Below the pieces are notes generated by a model that was given only the letters and a program-made list of their open reading frames with translations, ran no database searches and was not told the origin of the DNA. Below are positions 17,752 through 27,026 of a stretch of DNA of 51,979 nucleotides, one piece after another. This DNA is from Limnofasciculus baicalensis BBK-W-15 (GTDB lineage: Bacteria; Cyanobacteriota; Cyanobacteriia; Cyanobacteriales; Coleofasciculaceae). Numbering within the stretch: the first letter of the stretch is position 1; each line of letters starts with the position of its first letter. The translations under genes were made by a program, and so were the position numbers. The stretch covers positions 1 to 51,979 of the forward strand of contig NZ_JAMZMM010000001.1 of the NCBI RefSeq assembly GCF_024178385.1, written 5' to 3'.

Positions 17752-18363
17752 TTGAAGCCATTGAAATACTATTCTAAAAACCCCAACGCCTTCGATATCG
17801 CATACCTCCATAACCTACGAGGTGCAATTCTAGCTTCTCCTTATCTTACTATCAACAACCTCAACCGTGACTTTATCGGAACCAAAGGTTTTTCTATCGT
17901 GTTTCAACGTTCAAAAATCGACAAAGTAGAAGAGGATTTTCCTTTTTTCAAACCCTATCTAGATCTAGCATTGCAATCTAACTGCAATGCCTTCTATCTC
18001 AACCCCCTCCTACTTCAGTCAGGCTCCCGTGTAGATCCACATATCGATCGATCTCTGCGATCTTATTGTAAAACTGTTGATCCTCCTGCGGTTGTTAGTG
18101 TTCTTTACATCCAATTACCACCTAACCTAGAAGGTGGAGAATTAGTGCTGCGCCGCAACAAACAGCAAGTAGGACAAATTAAGCCAGAAGTTAATACACT
18201 TCTGTATTTTCAAGGAGATCTCACCCATTCTGTTAATATGGTTAAAAGTACTGGCACTCGTCTTAGTTTAGTTTGCGAACAATATAACCTCAGTGAATCT
18301 GAACTAGAAGATATTCCAGCGTTTACAATAGAATCTAGGGCAGTGAAGGCAAAACGTAAATGA
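17752..18363 (+). CDS. 2-oxoglutarate/Fe(II)-dependent oxygenase, prolyl-hydroxylase type
   Basis: 203 residues; no ATG is near, and TTG at 17752 or 17761 must serve as start. The double-stranded beta-helix core shows DPHIDRSL (iron ligands H97 and D99), H159 in GDLTHSV as the third ligand, and R170 in GTRLSL to hold 2-oxoglutarate. The 11-residue gap from distal His to Arg fits prolyl-4-hydroxylase-like oxygenases. The reaction is hydroxylation coupled to 2-oxoglutarate decarboxylation; the substrate could be a protein side chain or a small molecule. There is no signal peptide. The gene is monocistronic, so context does not reveal the substrate. Confidence 0.78.
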   Translation: MKPLKYYSKNPNAFDIAYLHNLRGAILASPYLTINNLNRDFIGTKGFSIVFQRSKIDKVEEDFPFFKPYLDLALQSNCNAFYLNPLLLQSGSRVDPHIDRSLRSYCKTVDPPAVVSVLYIQLPPNLEGGELVLRRNKQQVGQIKPEVNTLLYFQGDLTHSVNMVKSTGTRLSLVCEQYNLSESELEDIPAFTIESRAVKAKRK

Positions 18364-18467
18364 GAGGTTAGCGCTTAGAGGGGATATTGTAGCATCTTGC
18401 TAATGACTAATTGCTAATAAGTTTCCCAAATACCTTATGGTGATACACACACTATTAACAAAACAAT

Positions 18468-19709
18468 ATGCTTACCCAAATACGCCGTCTTTTAAGTCAA
18501 TTTTTTAGTAAGTCAAGAACAATCAATAACGAACCTATCAACAAAGTGAGTTTGATTGTCATTATTTTGATTGATATTTTTATCTTAGTCAATGTTTTTA
18601 CTGGACTGAATGATATTAGCCGATGGCATATCGATCCTTCCCAAGCTTACCCCTGTTATTCTGAGTGGGAAAATTACCAGAAGGAAACCAGTAAAGATAA
18701 AGACTATGAAATATTAAGGCTGTCATTACCATCGAATACAGTTAATCCAATCAAGTTTCGCCAAACCTATCAACAAGCAGAAATCGGACATCTAGGTAAA
18801 GTTTCTCAAACTTGCTTAACTTATGCTGACTACAAAGATAAGATTAAGAATGCAGAAAATCAAAACACTATAAAAACTATTGACCAGAAAAATGCAGAAA
18901 TCAGCAAGCTTGCTCAAAGAAATCAAACTATTAAAGCTCAATATGACTCAACGTTATTAGAGAAAATAGCAGGTCAGCCTCGGGATCGATCGATTAATGA
19001 AGTAGGTGCAGAAAAAGCCAAACAGGAGTCAGATCAAAATAGCAGCAAGATTGTCACACTTAAGCAGGATATTTCTACTCTTAAAACTGAACTAATTGCT
19101 AAACAAGAAAGCATTAATTTAATCGCTTTCCTGAAGAATAACGATAAATTTAGTGACGTTGAAAAAGGCTATCAGGAGGCATCATTTTGGTATCCAAGTA
19201 TCCAACTAGCTTTTCAATGCCTATTTCTATTACCACTAATTCTCATCTCCCTATCACTTCACAACTTTGCTCAAAGAAAAGGATATGGACTTATCTCGCT
19301 GATGAGTTGGCATTTGCTGGTAATATTTTTTATCCCACTAATTCTGAAAACCTTTGAATTTTTACAAGTTGGGGCGATATTTCAATTTGTCTTTGATATC
19401 ATCAGCGTCGTTTTTGGTGGGTTACTTTTCCTCATCAGTTATGCCTATATCTTACTGATTCCTCTCGTTGGTTTTGGCATTATCCAGTTTTTTCAAAAGG
19501 TTGTCTTTAATAGTAAGATTCAGGCAGCTAGCCGAGTGCAAAAATCGCGCTGTATCAATTGTGCCAAAAAAATTAGACACCACGATAGCTACTGTCCTCA
19601 CTGCGGTTATTATCAATATCTGGAATGTTCAAACTGTCACAGTCTTACTTACAAACATTTGCCATATTGTAAAGAGTGTGGACAGGATCAAGAGGTGAGT
19701 AATTTGTAG
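18468..19709 (+). CDS. membrane protein with coiled coil and C-terminal double zinc ribbon
   Basis: 413 residues from ATG 18468. Layout: a basic N-terminus; a transmembrane helix (about 27-47); a hydrophilic region of about 190 residues that is probably coiled coil (about 115-205); then three hydrophobic helices (about 240-265, 275-300 and 305-350). Last is a cytoplasmic tail with two zinc ribbons built from CINC, CPHC, CSNC and CKEC pairs. This matches the general plan of double-zinc-ribbon membrane proteins of unknown function. The ribbons probably mediate protein or nucleic-acid contacts at the membrane. It is not in an obvious operon. The topology is predicted from composition only. Confidence 0.72.
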   Translation: MLTQIRRLLSQFFSKSRTINNEPINKVSLIVIILIDIFILVNVFTGLNDISRWHIDPSQAYPCYSEWENYQKETSKDKDYEILRLSLPSNTVNPIKFRQTYQQAEIGHLGKVSQTCLTYADYKDKIKNAENQNTIKTIDQKNAEISKLAQRNQTIKAQYDSTLLEKIAGQPRDRSINEVGAEKAKQESDQNSSKIVTLKQDISTLKTELIAKQESINLIAFLKNNDKFSDVEKGYQEASFWYPSIQLAFQCLFLLPLILISLSLHNFAQRKGYGLISLMSWHLLVIFFIPLILKTFEFLQVGAIFQFVFDIISVVFGGLLFLISYAYILLIPLVGFGIIQFFQKVVFNSKIQAASRVQKSRCINCAKKIRHHDSYCPHCGYYQYLECSNCHSLTYKHLPYCKECGQDQEVSNL

Positions 19710-19845
19710 TTTACTTTTGAATTAATTATAATAGGACAAACTTAAGTTACATTTCGTTCATCAATCATTTCAAATCAAAGTGAGAGTAACTTGTCAAGTT
19801 GTCATAAAATAGACTAGCCTAGATATTAATTTTCCACCATTAACT

Positions 19846-20895
19846 ATGAGCTACTTCCGTCCCGCTATCGATGCCATGACTGGTTACATTCCTGGAGAAC
19901 AACCCAAACCAGGTACAAAAATTATCAAACTCAACACTAATGAGAATCCCTATCCACCTTCTCCAAAAGCAATGAAGGTGCTGCAAAATTTAGATAGTGA
20001 GTGGCTGCGACGCTATCCAGATCCCTTTGCTAGGGAATTTTGTCGCGCAATCAGCGATGCCCTAGGAGTCCCTACTGATTGGATAATTGTCGGTAATGGT
20101 AGCGATGATTTACTCAATATATTAGTCCGTTGTTGTGCAGAAGGAAATGAACGGAAAGTCGTCTATCCCATGCCAACTTACGTGTTATATCGAACTTTAT
20201 CAGCTATCCAGCCTGCACAAGTAGTTGAAGTTCCTTATTATGCTGATTTTCAGTTACCAATTGAGGAACTTGTAGCAGCAAATGGGGCAATTACTTTTAT
20301 TGCTTCTCCTAATAGTCCATCTGGTCATTTAGTACCTTTAGACGATCTCAGAAAATTGGCACAGGGAGTGTCAGGAATTGTGGTAATTGATGAGGCTTAC
20401 GTTGATTTTGCTGACTATACTGCCTTGCCGTTAGTAGAAGAATTTGATAACGTAATTGTATTGCGTACCTTATCCAAAGGATATTCCTTAGCAGGCTTGC
20501 GGATGGGATTTGGGATAGCAAATCCGAAACTACTATCGGGATTATTTAAGGTAAAAGACAGTTACAATATTGACGCGATCGCAATTGCAGTCGGTACGGC
20601 GGCAATGGAGGATCAAGCCTACAAAAATGCTTGTGCTGAAAAGGTGAAATTATCGCGGAGTAAATTAGTAGTAGAGTTAAAGAATCTGGGATTTACAGTC
20701 CTTGATTCTCAAGGTAACTTTGTTTTAGCAACTCCTCCAGCAGGGAATGCCGAATCTATTTATTTGGCGTTGAAAGAATTAGGCATTTTGGTGCGCTATT
20801 TTAAGCAAGCTGGGTTAGAAGATAAGTTGCGGATTACAGTTGGCACGGAGGAGCAAAATCAAGCTTTAATCGAAGCATTAGTTAGTTTGATTTAG
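19846..20895 (+). CDS. hisC: histidinol-phosphate aminotransferase
   Basis: 349 residues from ATG 19846, a normal length for HisC. It is a fold-type I PLP enzyme: LNTNENPYPPSP binds substrate near the N-terminus, VGNGSDDLLN precedes the cofactor site, SPNSPSGH and VIDEAYVDF hold the ring, and K211 in TLSKGYSLAGLRMG forms the Schiff base. R349-region motif RITVGTEEQN contacts the carboxylate. It converts imidazole acetol phosphate to histidinol phosphate in histidine synthesis, in the cytoplasm. As usual in cyanobacteria, the gene is not in a his operon. Aromatic aminotransferase activity is a possible side function in this family. Confidence 0.93.
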   Translation: MSYFRPAIDAMTGYIPGEQPKPGTKIIKLNTNENPYPPSPKAMKVLQNLDSEWLRRYPDPFAREFCRAISDALGVPTDWIIVGNGSDDLLNILVRCCAEGNERKVVYPMPTYVLYRTLSAIQPAQVVEVPYYADFQLPIEELVAANGAITFIASPNSPSGHLVPLDDLRKLAQGVSGIVVIDEAYVDFADYTALPLVEEFDNVIVLRTLSKGYSLAGLRMGFGIANPKLLSGLFKVKDSYNIDAIAIAVGTAAMEDQAYKNACAEKVKLSRSKLVVELKNLGFTVLDSQGNFVLATPPAGNAESIYLALKELGILVRYFKQAGLEDKLRITVGTEEQNQALIEALVSLI

Positions 20896-20922
20896 CAATT
20901 ATCGATCGTTGGTAATATTTTC

Positions 20923-20953
20923 TGTAGAGACGTTGCACCTGCTAGTCTCTACA
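20923..20953. repeat. gtagagac inverted repeat downstream of hisC
   Basis: tgtagagac (20923-20931) and gtctctaca (20945-20953) form a 9-bp stem with a 13-nt loop. Repeats of this type are widely dispersed in cyanobacteria. It could end hisC transcription, but no T run follows. Confidence 0.5.
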
Positions 20954-21106
20954 TCTCATCGATCGGCTATAATTGCTATATAATTAATGGTATTATAACG
21001 GGAAAGCAACTAGGTTAGGTACAGGCTTGGTCAGGGATATCTTAACTGCATTGGCGACTGCTATATATGATGTTTTTTAATTAAATAAAAAGGTTTTAAC
21101 ATTTTT

Positions 21107-21604
21107 ATGGAAACACCACCAACCAAACAAATAGCGGAAATAAATAGCCAAAGTCTTTATGATGCTGACTTTTACGCCTGGATACAGGAACAAGCAAAAC
21201 TGCTCAAAGATCGGGAATGGAGCCAAGTAGATTTGCCTAATTTAATTGAGGAAATTGAGTCATTGGGGAAACAACAACGCGCCGAATTAAGAAACCGATT
21301 AAAGGTTTTAATTGGACATCTGCTGAAATGGGAATATCAAGCAGGAAGACGGAGCCGTAGCTGGTTAATGACAATTCGCATACAGCGTCGCGATACTCAA
21401 GAATTTCTGGCAGAAAATCCCAGTCTTAAGCCTTATCTTCAGGAAGCACTACAAAAGATATATGAGAGTGGGAGAGATTTAGCTGCGGGAGAAACAAACC
21501 TAGCGCTAAAAATATTCCCGAAAAATTGTCCTTATACCTTAGCAGAAATTTTTAGGGATGGCTTTTATCCCGGTGAAGCTGCAACCGATGATTTGATGGA
21601 ATAA
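21107..21604 (+). CDS. DUF29 family protein
   Basis: 165 residues from ATG 21107. It has the full DUF29 pattern: LYDADFYAWIQEQAKLL, then DLPNLIEEIESLGKQQRAEL, LLKWEYQ, RSRSW, and a C-terminal FPKNCPYTLAEIF segment. DUF29 proteins are all-helical, cytoplasmic and mostly restricted to cyanobacteria and some proteobacteria, usually in many copies per genome. Their function is unknown. The gene is monocistronic and is followed by a strong GC-rich hairpin. Confidence 0.92.
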   Translation: METPPTKQIAEINSQSLYDADFYAWIQEQAKLLKDREWSQVDLPNLIEEIESLGKQQRAELRNRLKVLIGHLLKWEYQAGRRSRSWLMTIRIQRRDTQEFLAENPSLKPYLQEALQKIYESGRDLAAGETNLALKIFPKNCPYTLAEIFRDGFYPGEAATDDLME

Positions 21605-21621
21605 TCTCGATGTGGGTTGAG

Positions 21622-21650
21622 ATCCCCGACTTCTCTGATAAGTCGGGGAT
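21622..21650 (+). terminator. terminator-like hairpin after the DUF29 gene
   Basis: atccccgactt (21622-21632) and aagtcggggat (21640-21650) form an 11-bp stem with a 7-nt loop, 18 bp after the stop codon. Only a short T stretch follows. The sequence is also of a type dispersed in cyanobacterial genomes, so it may be a repeat doing terminator duty. Confidence 0.55.
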
Positions 21651-21727
21651 TTGTCGCGGTGATTCAATTCACGTATTATCAATTATTAATTCATAATTAT
21701 GATAATTAACGAGCTTCACCAAAGATT

Positions 21728-21842
21728 CCGCTAGTCATAGCGGCTACACTTTCCGAAGTCCGGCTGCGCAGACTAACGCCAAATCAACAGCATTGAAACC
21801 CGCGAAGGCGGGTTTTGTCTGTGTAGCTGCGGTTTTAACCGC
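21728..21842. repeat. cluster of three small hairpins in the DUF29-GNAT gap
   Basis: Palindromes follow one another: ccgctagtcatagcgg (21728-21743), aaacccgc-gaag-gcgggttt (21796-21815) and gcggttttaaccgc (21829-21842). They lie between convergent genes and could stop transcription from both sides. The composite looks like dispersed repeat DNA. Confidence 0.55.
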
Positions 21843-21864
21843 CAGTTGATAATGGTACTGTTGT

Positions 21865-22332
21865 TCATGGAGTCCACCTCAAAAAACATCGATTACCATT
21901 CTTCTCTGTTATTTCTGCACCCAGCCGCTGATAAAAACTCAATCCACGACTATTCCGTGCATCAGCATTCCAGGCAAGATGAGTACAGTCATTTTCCTTG
22001 GCAATTTGAGCCAGATGAACCATCAAAGCGACTCCTACTCCCTGACTTCTCATCTCCTCATCCACATATAAATCATCCAGCCAAATACTCGGTTGACCTG
22101 CAAATGATGAATATCTGAATCCATACAAAGCAAATCCCACCTCATGGCCGGAAATCTCAGCAAACAAAACATAAGAAAAAGGAATTGTACCAAACAATGT
22201 TTTGCGTACTTTCTCTGCCGATACTCGCAATATACCTGAAAAAGCACCAATATTTCGGTCGAATTCTGCCTTCTTCTCAATAAATGATAAGATCCGGGAT
22301 ACATCATTGGCGGTGGCACTTCTGATTATCAT
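21865..22332 (-). CDS. GNAT family N-acetyltransferase
   Basis: 155 residues from ATG 22332, the usual GNAT length. The acetyl-CoA pyrophosphate loop is RSQGVGVAL (canonical R/QxxGxG/A). Before it comes PSIWLDDLYVDEE, and after it ARNSRGLSFYQRLGA, both typical of the diamine/spermidine acetyltransferase branch of GNATs. The enzyme moves an acetyl group from acetyl-CoA to an amine; a polyamine or small-molecule substrate is likely by family resemblance only. Cytoplasmic, single gene. Confidence 0.88.
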   Translation of the reverse strand: MIIRSATANDVSRILSFIEKKAEFDRNIGAFSGILRVSAEKVRKTLFGTIPFSYVLFAEISGHEVGFALYGFRYSSFAGQPSIWLDDLYVDEEMRSQGVGVALMVHLAQIAKENDCTHLAWNADARNSRGLSFYQRLGAEITEKNGNRCFLRWTP

Positions 22333-22458
22333 AGATAAATTCTCTGGGTGATAACTATAGGATTTTTTGTTTTAGTGTAGTAGATTCTATCGTCTATTGC
22401 TTATTGATCCGAATCAAGTCTGTCAAAATACTATACCCTACTAATTGTTAAGTTATGT

Positions 22459-24603
22459 TTAAAAACAAGCAAGCCGTTTTAATGCTAATTCCCGTTGATC
22501 CACGCGATCGATTGATCGAGCAGCTTGTCTTGCTTTCTCAATTTCACCAAGTTTCAGATAGGCGTTTGGCAGACTATTCCACCAGGTAGGAAAGAGATTA
22601 GCATCTGTCTTAATTTGGGGGGCAATCTCCAAAGCGAGATCGAAAAATATCTTGGCTTTAGCTGAGTTGCGCTGGCTCAAATATATGTCACCCAGGCGTA
22701 TGAGTGGATCGAATTTAGCCAGTGGGGAATCCAGAAAACTCAGAAATTTTTCAGCGACATCGGGACGATTTTGTGCGATACTTTGATTAATAATCATCTG
22801 TGCGATCGCTGGTGAAATAGGTACTCCTAGACGTTTAATTATTTCAATATTTGTGTCTAAATTTCCCCAGCCCCCCTCCTGATAAATCTTTTCCAATCTC
22901 TCTACACGCTGCTTGGGATTGGAAATCCCTTGTAATTGAGTTTGCAAAATTTGTATAAATCTTTCGGCTGCTTGAGATTCTCCCTTTTCTTCAAGTAACT
23001 GCGCTGCCCCTATCAGAGTAGATAATGAGCCAGATTGAACATCTAACTTGGCTGCTTTTTGCAAGGCAATTTCTAACAGTTGCTGTGCTTCTTTACTATT
23101 ACCGCCATCCTCTATTGCCTGAGATAATCGCACTAGCAACAATATATTCTCAGGTTGTGCCTGACTAAGGGCGACGGCTTGGCTAAATTGTCCGGCACGG
23201 GCGGCTTGAGTGGCAACTTTTTCTAACCAAACATCCTGGACTTCAAATACTCCCGCATCAATCGATCTCGACATCGGAATTGGAATCAATTTCTTAGCTT
23301 TATCGAACTCTTTTCTCTTGAGTGCTTGCTCAATTAAAAACTCTGCCCCCTCCGCTTGTAAATTCATTCGCTCAATAAACTGCACCATTTCCGATTCATA
23401 GCCATTTTGACGACTGAGGGGATACAATTCCTGACTCCATTCGTAGTCACGCTGATCGCCAAAACCCATGCCAAAGTTATACTTTTTACCTAAGTTACCT
23501 GCGGCAATCATCTGATTCATGGCTTGGGTTGCTAGTTGAGACTGATTGCGTTTACGGGCTTCTCCGGCGATAGTTAACCACGCCTGTGCCCGCCAATGGG
23601 GATTTTCTGCTAAAATTTTCTGGGCAGCAGAGGCAGCCGTAGTTAGTTCCCCTAATTGAGCAAATTTAATCGTATTTTTGGCAATTAAAATATCTGTGGG
23701 ATTCTCTGGTTTTCGTGCCGAAACCAATTTTTGCACGCTTCGCTCAAAGATTTGTCTTGCTATTTGGGGTTCCTGATTTTTGTGATATGCTACTGCCACC
23801 CGAATCAGTTGGTTGCTGCTATCCCATGCGCTAGGAATTTGTTGGGCAAATTGTTGGGCTTTATTGATTTGTTTGTTTTGAATGTAATAGCCAATTAGGG
23901 TTTCCGCCAGGAAGGGATTGTTGTTTTGTCCCTGACTGTAGAGGGAGATAATCTGCGATTTTGCTCGCTCCAAAACCGTCACGCCTTTGGCAGTTTGGGC
24001 GACAGCAAACCAACCTTCTGCTAATCGCAATTCGCCTTCAGATAGAAGTTGTGCCCCACGAATTCCTGGTAAGATTTGCTCGGCTTGTGCGAGGAGTGAA
24101 ATTGCTAGATCCCGCTTGCCCAGCCGTTGATAGGCTTGTGCTGCGGTAATTAGCGATCGCGTTTGTGTCTGATTGTATCCTTTGCCCAGGGACTGTGACA
24201 GGCTTACCATCCGCTCTAATATTGGTAAAATGCGATCGCGTTGACTGGTCGGGGTGCGCTCGATTAAATTTAATAATGGTTGGGCTTTCAGTTCATCGAA
24301 ACCGACTCCAGTAACACTTAAACGATCGATAGCTAATTGAATTAATTGTCGTTCTTTTCCGGCGGCATCTAGTTCTTGTAGCAGTTCAGTTAATATGAAG
24401 GTGGGTACTTCTGTTTTAGTTTCTGAAACTGGACGAAACCATTCTCCAAATTCATTCCACCGGGTAAAGGCTTGTTGCTGTTGTGCCTCCCGACAAAAGG
24501 ACGATCTTTCAATAGCGATAGGATTTGCTAAGACTGATAAATTAATAGATTGACTCAGGATTAAACTCAACAGAATTGTATTTTTGGCAAAATTACTTAA
24601 CAT
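22459..24603 (-). CDS. exported TPR-repeat protein
   Basis: 714 residues from ATG 24603. A signal peptide covers about residues 1-27 (cleavage after VLA). The remainder is almost all helical repeats of TPR/half-TPR type. Examples are AAQAYQRLGKRDLAISLLAQA, AQKILAENPHWRAQA and IRLGDIYLSQRNSAKAKIFF. No enzyme domain is visible, so it is probably a periplasmic or outer-membrane-associated scaffold. The next gene upstream on the same strand (24868-26382) is also exported; a 264-bp gap with a foldback repeat separates them, so co-transcription is uncertain. Confidence 0.8.
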   Translation of the reverse strand: MLSNFAKNTILLSLILSQSINLSVLANPIAIERSSFCREAQQQQAFTRWNEFGEWFRPVSETKTEVPTFILTELLQELDAAGKERQLIQLAIDRLSVTGVGFDELKAQPLLNLIERTPTSQRDRILPILERMVSLSQSLGKGYNQTQTRSLITAAQAYQRLGKRDLAISLLAQAEQILPGIRGAQLLSEGELRLAEGWFAVAQTAKGVTVLERAKSQIISLYSQGQNNNPFLAETLIGYYIQNKQINKAQQFAQQIPSAWDSSNQLIRVAVAYHKNQEPQIARQIFERSVQKLVSARKPENPTDILIAKNTIKFAQLGELTTAASAAQKILAENPHWRAQAWLTIAGEARKRNQSQLATQAMNQMIAAGNLGKKYNFGMGFGDQRDYEWSQELYPLSRQNGYESEMVQFIERMNLQAEGAEFLIEQALKRKEFDKAKKLIPIPMSRSIDAGVFEVQDVWLEKVATQAARAGQFSQAVALSQAQPENILLLVRLSQAIEDGGNSKEAQQLLEIALQKAAKLDVQSGSLSTLIGAAQLLEEKGESQAAERFIQILQTQLQGISNPKQRVERLEKIYQEGGWGNLDTNIEIIKRLGVPISPAIAQMIINQSIAQNRPDVAEKFLSFLDSPLAKFDPLIRLGDIYLSQRNSAKAKIFFDLALEIAPQIKTDANLFPTWWNSLPNAYLKLGEIEKARQAARSIDRVDQRELALKRLACF

Positions 24604-24640
24604 TTTTATCTATTTTATAACTTACGAAAACCCTCTATCT

Positions 24641-24692
24641 GTAGGGTGCGTTAGCTACCCTTCGGGAAGGCTGCGCCAACGCGTAACGCACC
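24641..24692. repeat. family A hairpin element
   Basis: gtagggtgcgtta (24641-24653) includes ggtgcgtta, which pairs with taacgcacc (24684-24692). The loop contains cccttcgggaagg, itself a hairpin. It is related to the copies at 4050, 14518 and 15798. Confidence 0.55.
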
Positions 24693-24867
24693 ATTACCAC
24701 TATCTTTTCCTCACTGAAGAGCAGAAAGAATGATATATCTTGACTCGCCATACTCCCTATTTTTTTCCATCTCATAGCATTTCTTTCTGTCTGTGGCTGA
24801 ATGGACGTTTTCCTCATCGGAATCATCCGGTTGTGATTGATTTATCACCGACAACTATTAGTGAAGC

Positions 24868-26382
24868 TTAACCACGCGGTGGTGGTGCAGATGGCACAGG
24901 AAACCATTGCCCAGCGCGGACAAATTTTGCCTGATTGCCCCACAAATCTACGTTATAAAACCAGGCAGAAGACATAGATTGTCCCCCAACAGCCATCACT
25001 AACCAGCCCGCTTGTATCTCCTGACGACAACCCAATCCTTGGTTATTAACACTAAGACATCGATCAAAAAATTGGGGCGTTACCTGCTGAATCCTGATAT
25101 TTGCCGCCGCAGTCTTTGCCCGTCGCGCCGCCTCCCGTTTTACCAAATCGATCGCACTTTGGGGAATACTTTGGCTGCCATCCGGTGCTACTCTGTTAGG
25201 ATCGGTTCCTTCTTGCAGGTAATAAACATAGCGAATTGGTCCAGATTTCACCACCATTTGCCAGCCAGACTGTTCAATATTTGGGCAAATGCCCATTTCC
25301 GGCGGTGTGGGTTTATCTCCTCCACCTTGACACCAATTCCAGGTAATCGCTTTAATCTCCACCTGAAAGTTAGCCGTCAATCCATATCTATCTGCCACAT
25401 CTCGTAGCACAGCATTGTGCAAAGTTAAGGGTAATCCCGCTTCACTTTTCTGTGCCTGTAACCCTCGCTGCCAGTCATTCCCTCTCATATCGACATGAAA
25501 CATTTGTCCATTTTCAACTAACACTCGCCAGCTAAATTGAGGTCCAAACGGGGCTGGACAAAATGTATTTTGCGTGCAGGGGGGAAGGATGTTGAAGAGT
25601 TGGGCGGCAGTAATTTTGATATCTTTAACTGGAATAGCTAGGCGTTTTGCGATCGCGGCTTTAATATTATTGTTAATACTGCCAGGACCGTCGAGGATAA
25701 CGGAACCATTTCGATCGGCGTAATACATCCAAGTTTGATTGTCATATTCCATCGTCACCTGCCAACCGGATTTCCTTACAGGTTGGCAGTTTGCCGATAT
25801 TCCTGATACCTCTGAAGTTGGCAGACATTCTTGCCAAGTTGCAGGCTGGGATTTGGTAATATTTGAGCTAGATATACGAAGCGGCAACCCGACACGACTG
25901 TTCAAATCTGATACAACTGCTGTTTCTAGTAATTTTGGCAGTTTTTGAGTAGCTTTAGATAAGACAGTTTTCGATATCTCAGATTGGGCAACTGTCGCGC
26001 TAGGGCGTGTTTGCCAAATCGAAAATTTGGTGTAGGGGCGAAGCATTTGGGGAGCATCCCGATTTGAAAGAAATGCAGGTTGTATTCTTGCTCCCCCCTT
26101 TGACAAGGGGGGCTGGGGGGGTAAAAACTTTGTCAAAAAACGAGTATCTTTGCCAAAGTGGGATGCTCCCAGCATTTGGGGGATAGCCTCTGATTCCAAC
26201 CCAAATCTTTGTATCCAAATGCTTCGCCCTTCCTGGGTTTGAGAATACTCCCCAGGATGGAGTAACTCTTGACTCGTGCCAGAGGCAGGAATAGCCAGGA
26301 GTAAGCCGCTAAGACTTCCGACAATTAATTTAGCGATCGTCATAGAGTAAATAGCATTAAACTTGGAGGAGAATGAAACCAC
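24868..26382 (-). CDS. exported protein with four tandem Cys-pair modules and a repeat-derived insert
   Basis: 504 residues from ATG 26382, with a signal peptide of about 35 residues (cleavage near IPASG). From about residue 170 there are four related modules. Each has two cysteines, then a GW or SW, then a Tyr/Phe-rich strand: C...NCQPVRKSGWQV...MYYADRNG; PPC...FCP...FSWRV...FHVDMRG; WNWC...ICPNIEQSGWQM...YVYYLQEG; and FDRC...GCRQEIQAGWLV...FYNVDLWG. The modules suggest a disulfide-bonded periplasmic protein. Residues of about 52-117 are encoded by a foldback repeat inserted in frame (26032-26229) and include PPQPPLSKGG. No known enzyme motif. I do not recognise the family; the fold and role are open. 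Confidence 0.68.
   Translation of the reverse strand: MVSFSSKFNAIYSMTIAKLIVGSLSGLLLAIPASGTSQELLHPGEYSQTQEGRSIWIQRFGLESEAIPQMLGASHFGKDTRFLTKFLPPQPPLSKGGARIQPAFLSNRDAPQMLRPYTKFSIWQTRPSATVAQSEISKTVLSKATQKLPKLLETAVVSDLNSRVGLPLRISSSNITKSQPATWQECLPTSEVSGISANCQPVRKSGWQVTMEYDNQTWMYYADRNGSVILDGPGSINNNIKAAIAKRLAIPVKDIKITAAQLFNILPPCTQNTFCPAPFGPQFSWRVLVENGQMFHVDMRGNDWQRGLQAQKSEAGLPLTLHNAVLRDVADRYGLTANFQVEIKAITWNWCQGGGDKPTPPEMGICPNIEQSGWQMVVKSGPIRYVYYLQEGTDPNRVAPDGSQSIPQSAIDLVKREAARRAKTAAANIRIQQVTPQFFDRCLSVNNQGLGCRQEIQAGWLVMAVGGQSMSSAWFYNVDLWGNQAKFVRAGQWFPVPSAPPPRG
26036..26229. repeat. 194-bp nested foldback element inserted in a coding sequence
   Basis: The outer ends gggcgaagcatttgg (26036-26050) and ccaaatgcttcgccc (26215-26229) are a perfect 15-bp inverted repeat. 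The inner ggagcatccc (26051-26060) and gggatgctcc (26160-26169) are a perfect 10-bp pair. Between them is a C-rich/G-rich hairpin around cccccctttgacaagggggg. The frame stays open across it. Confidence 0.75.
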
Positions 26383-26475
26383 ACTACCAACTGACGCTAC
26401 AGGGATGGAATAGTTTCTGGAGACTTGATAAATAGGTGCTATTTATGACATGCTGGGTGAAGTAAAAGCAGATAA

Positions 26476-26572
26476 ATATAGCAACCGCCACAGCGGTTAG
26501 GACATTCTAAGCTTAAATTTTAACAAGGGGCTGAGAGCCAATTGTCCTAACCGACGAAAGCGACTGCTATAT
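26476..26572. repeat. 97-bp foldback element
   Basis: The outer ends atatagc/gctatat (26476-26482 and 26566-26572) and the inner pair cggttaggaca/tgtcctaaccg (26494-26504 and 26543-26553) are perfect inverted repeats. There is no coding capacity; it looks like a MITE-type repeat. Confidence 0.6.
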
Positions 26573-27026
26573 GTGGGTTAATTAACTAAGATATAGGAGA
26601 TCTTGTTTCACCCAGACATAATTTTTTGCTATGTGCGATCGCACTTTGTCCGATTTTCCATTTATTATTTATTATTTACTTGCTTGACGTACCATGTCAG
26701 AGATTATCCTGATGCTGTATTTTTGAGAATCTGCCCCAGTCATAATCAGCCCTTGACTATTATCGCGGCAGGGAGGAGCCAGACTGGATTGAAGTTTTGC
26801 TCGTAACGGCTACAGTATGATAAACTGCTATTAGCAGGGGGATCTCTTCAGAGTCAACAGCCCCGTACCCATTCTGGATATCGATTTCACCGTTGTGCAA
26901 ACTCGCCTGCCCTACAGGAGTGCTACCAAGGTTGAGTTTCCGTTCGACTTTAAACCTTTATTTTCTGTCACCAGAGTATAGATTTATCCCCAAATGAACT
27001 GTTTGGTAAAATCCTTCGAGCCGATT

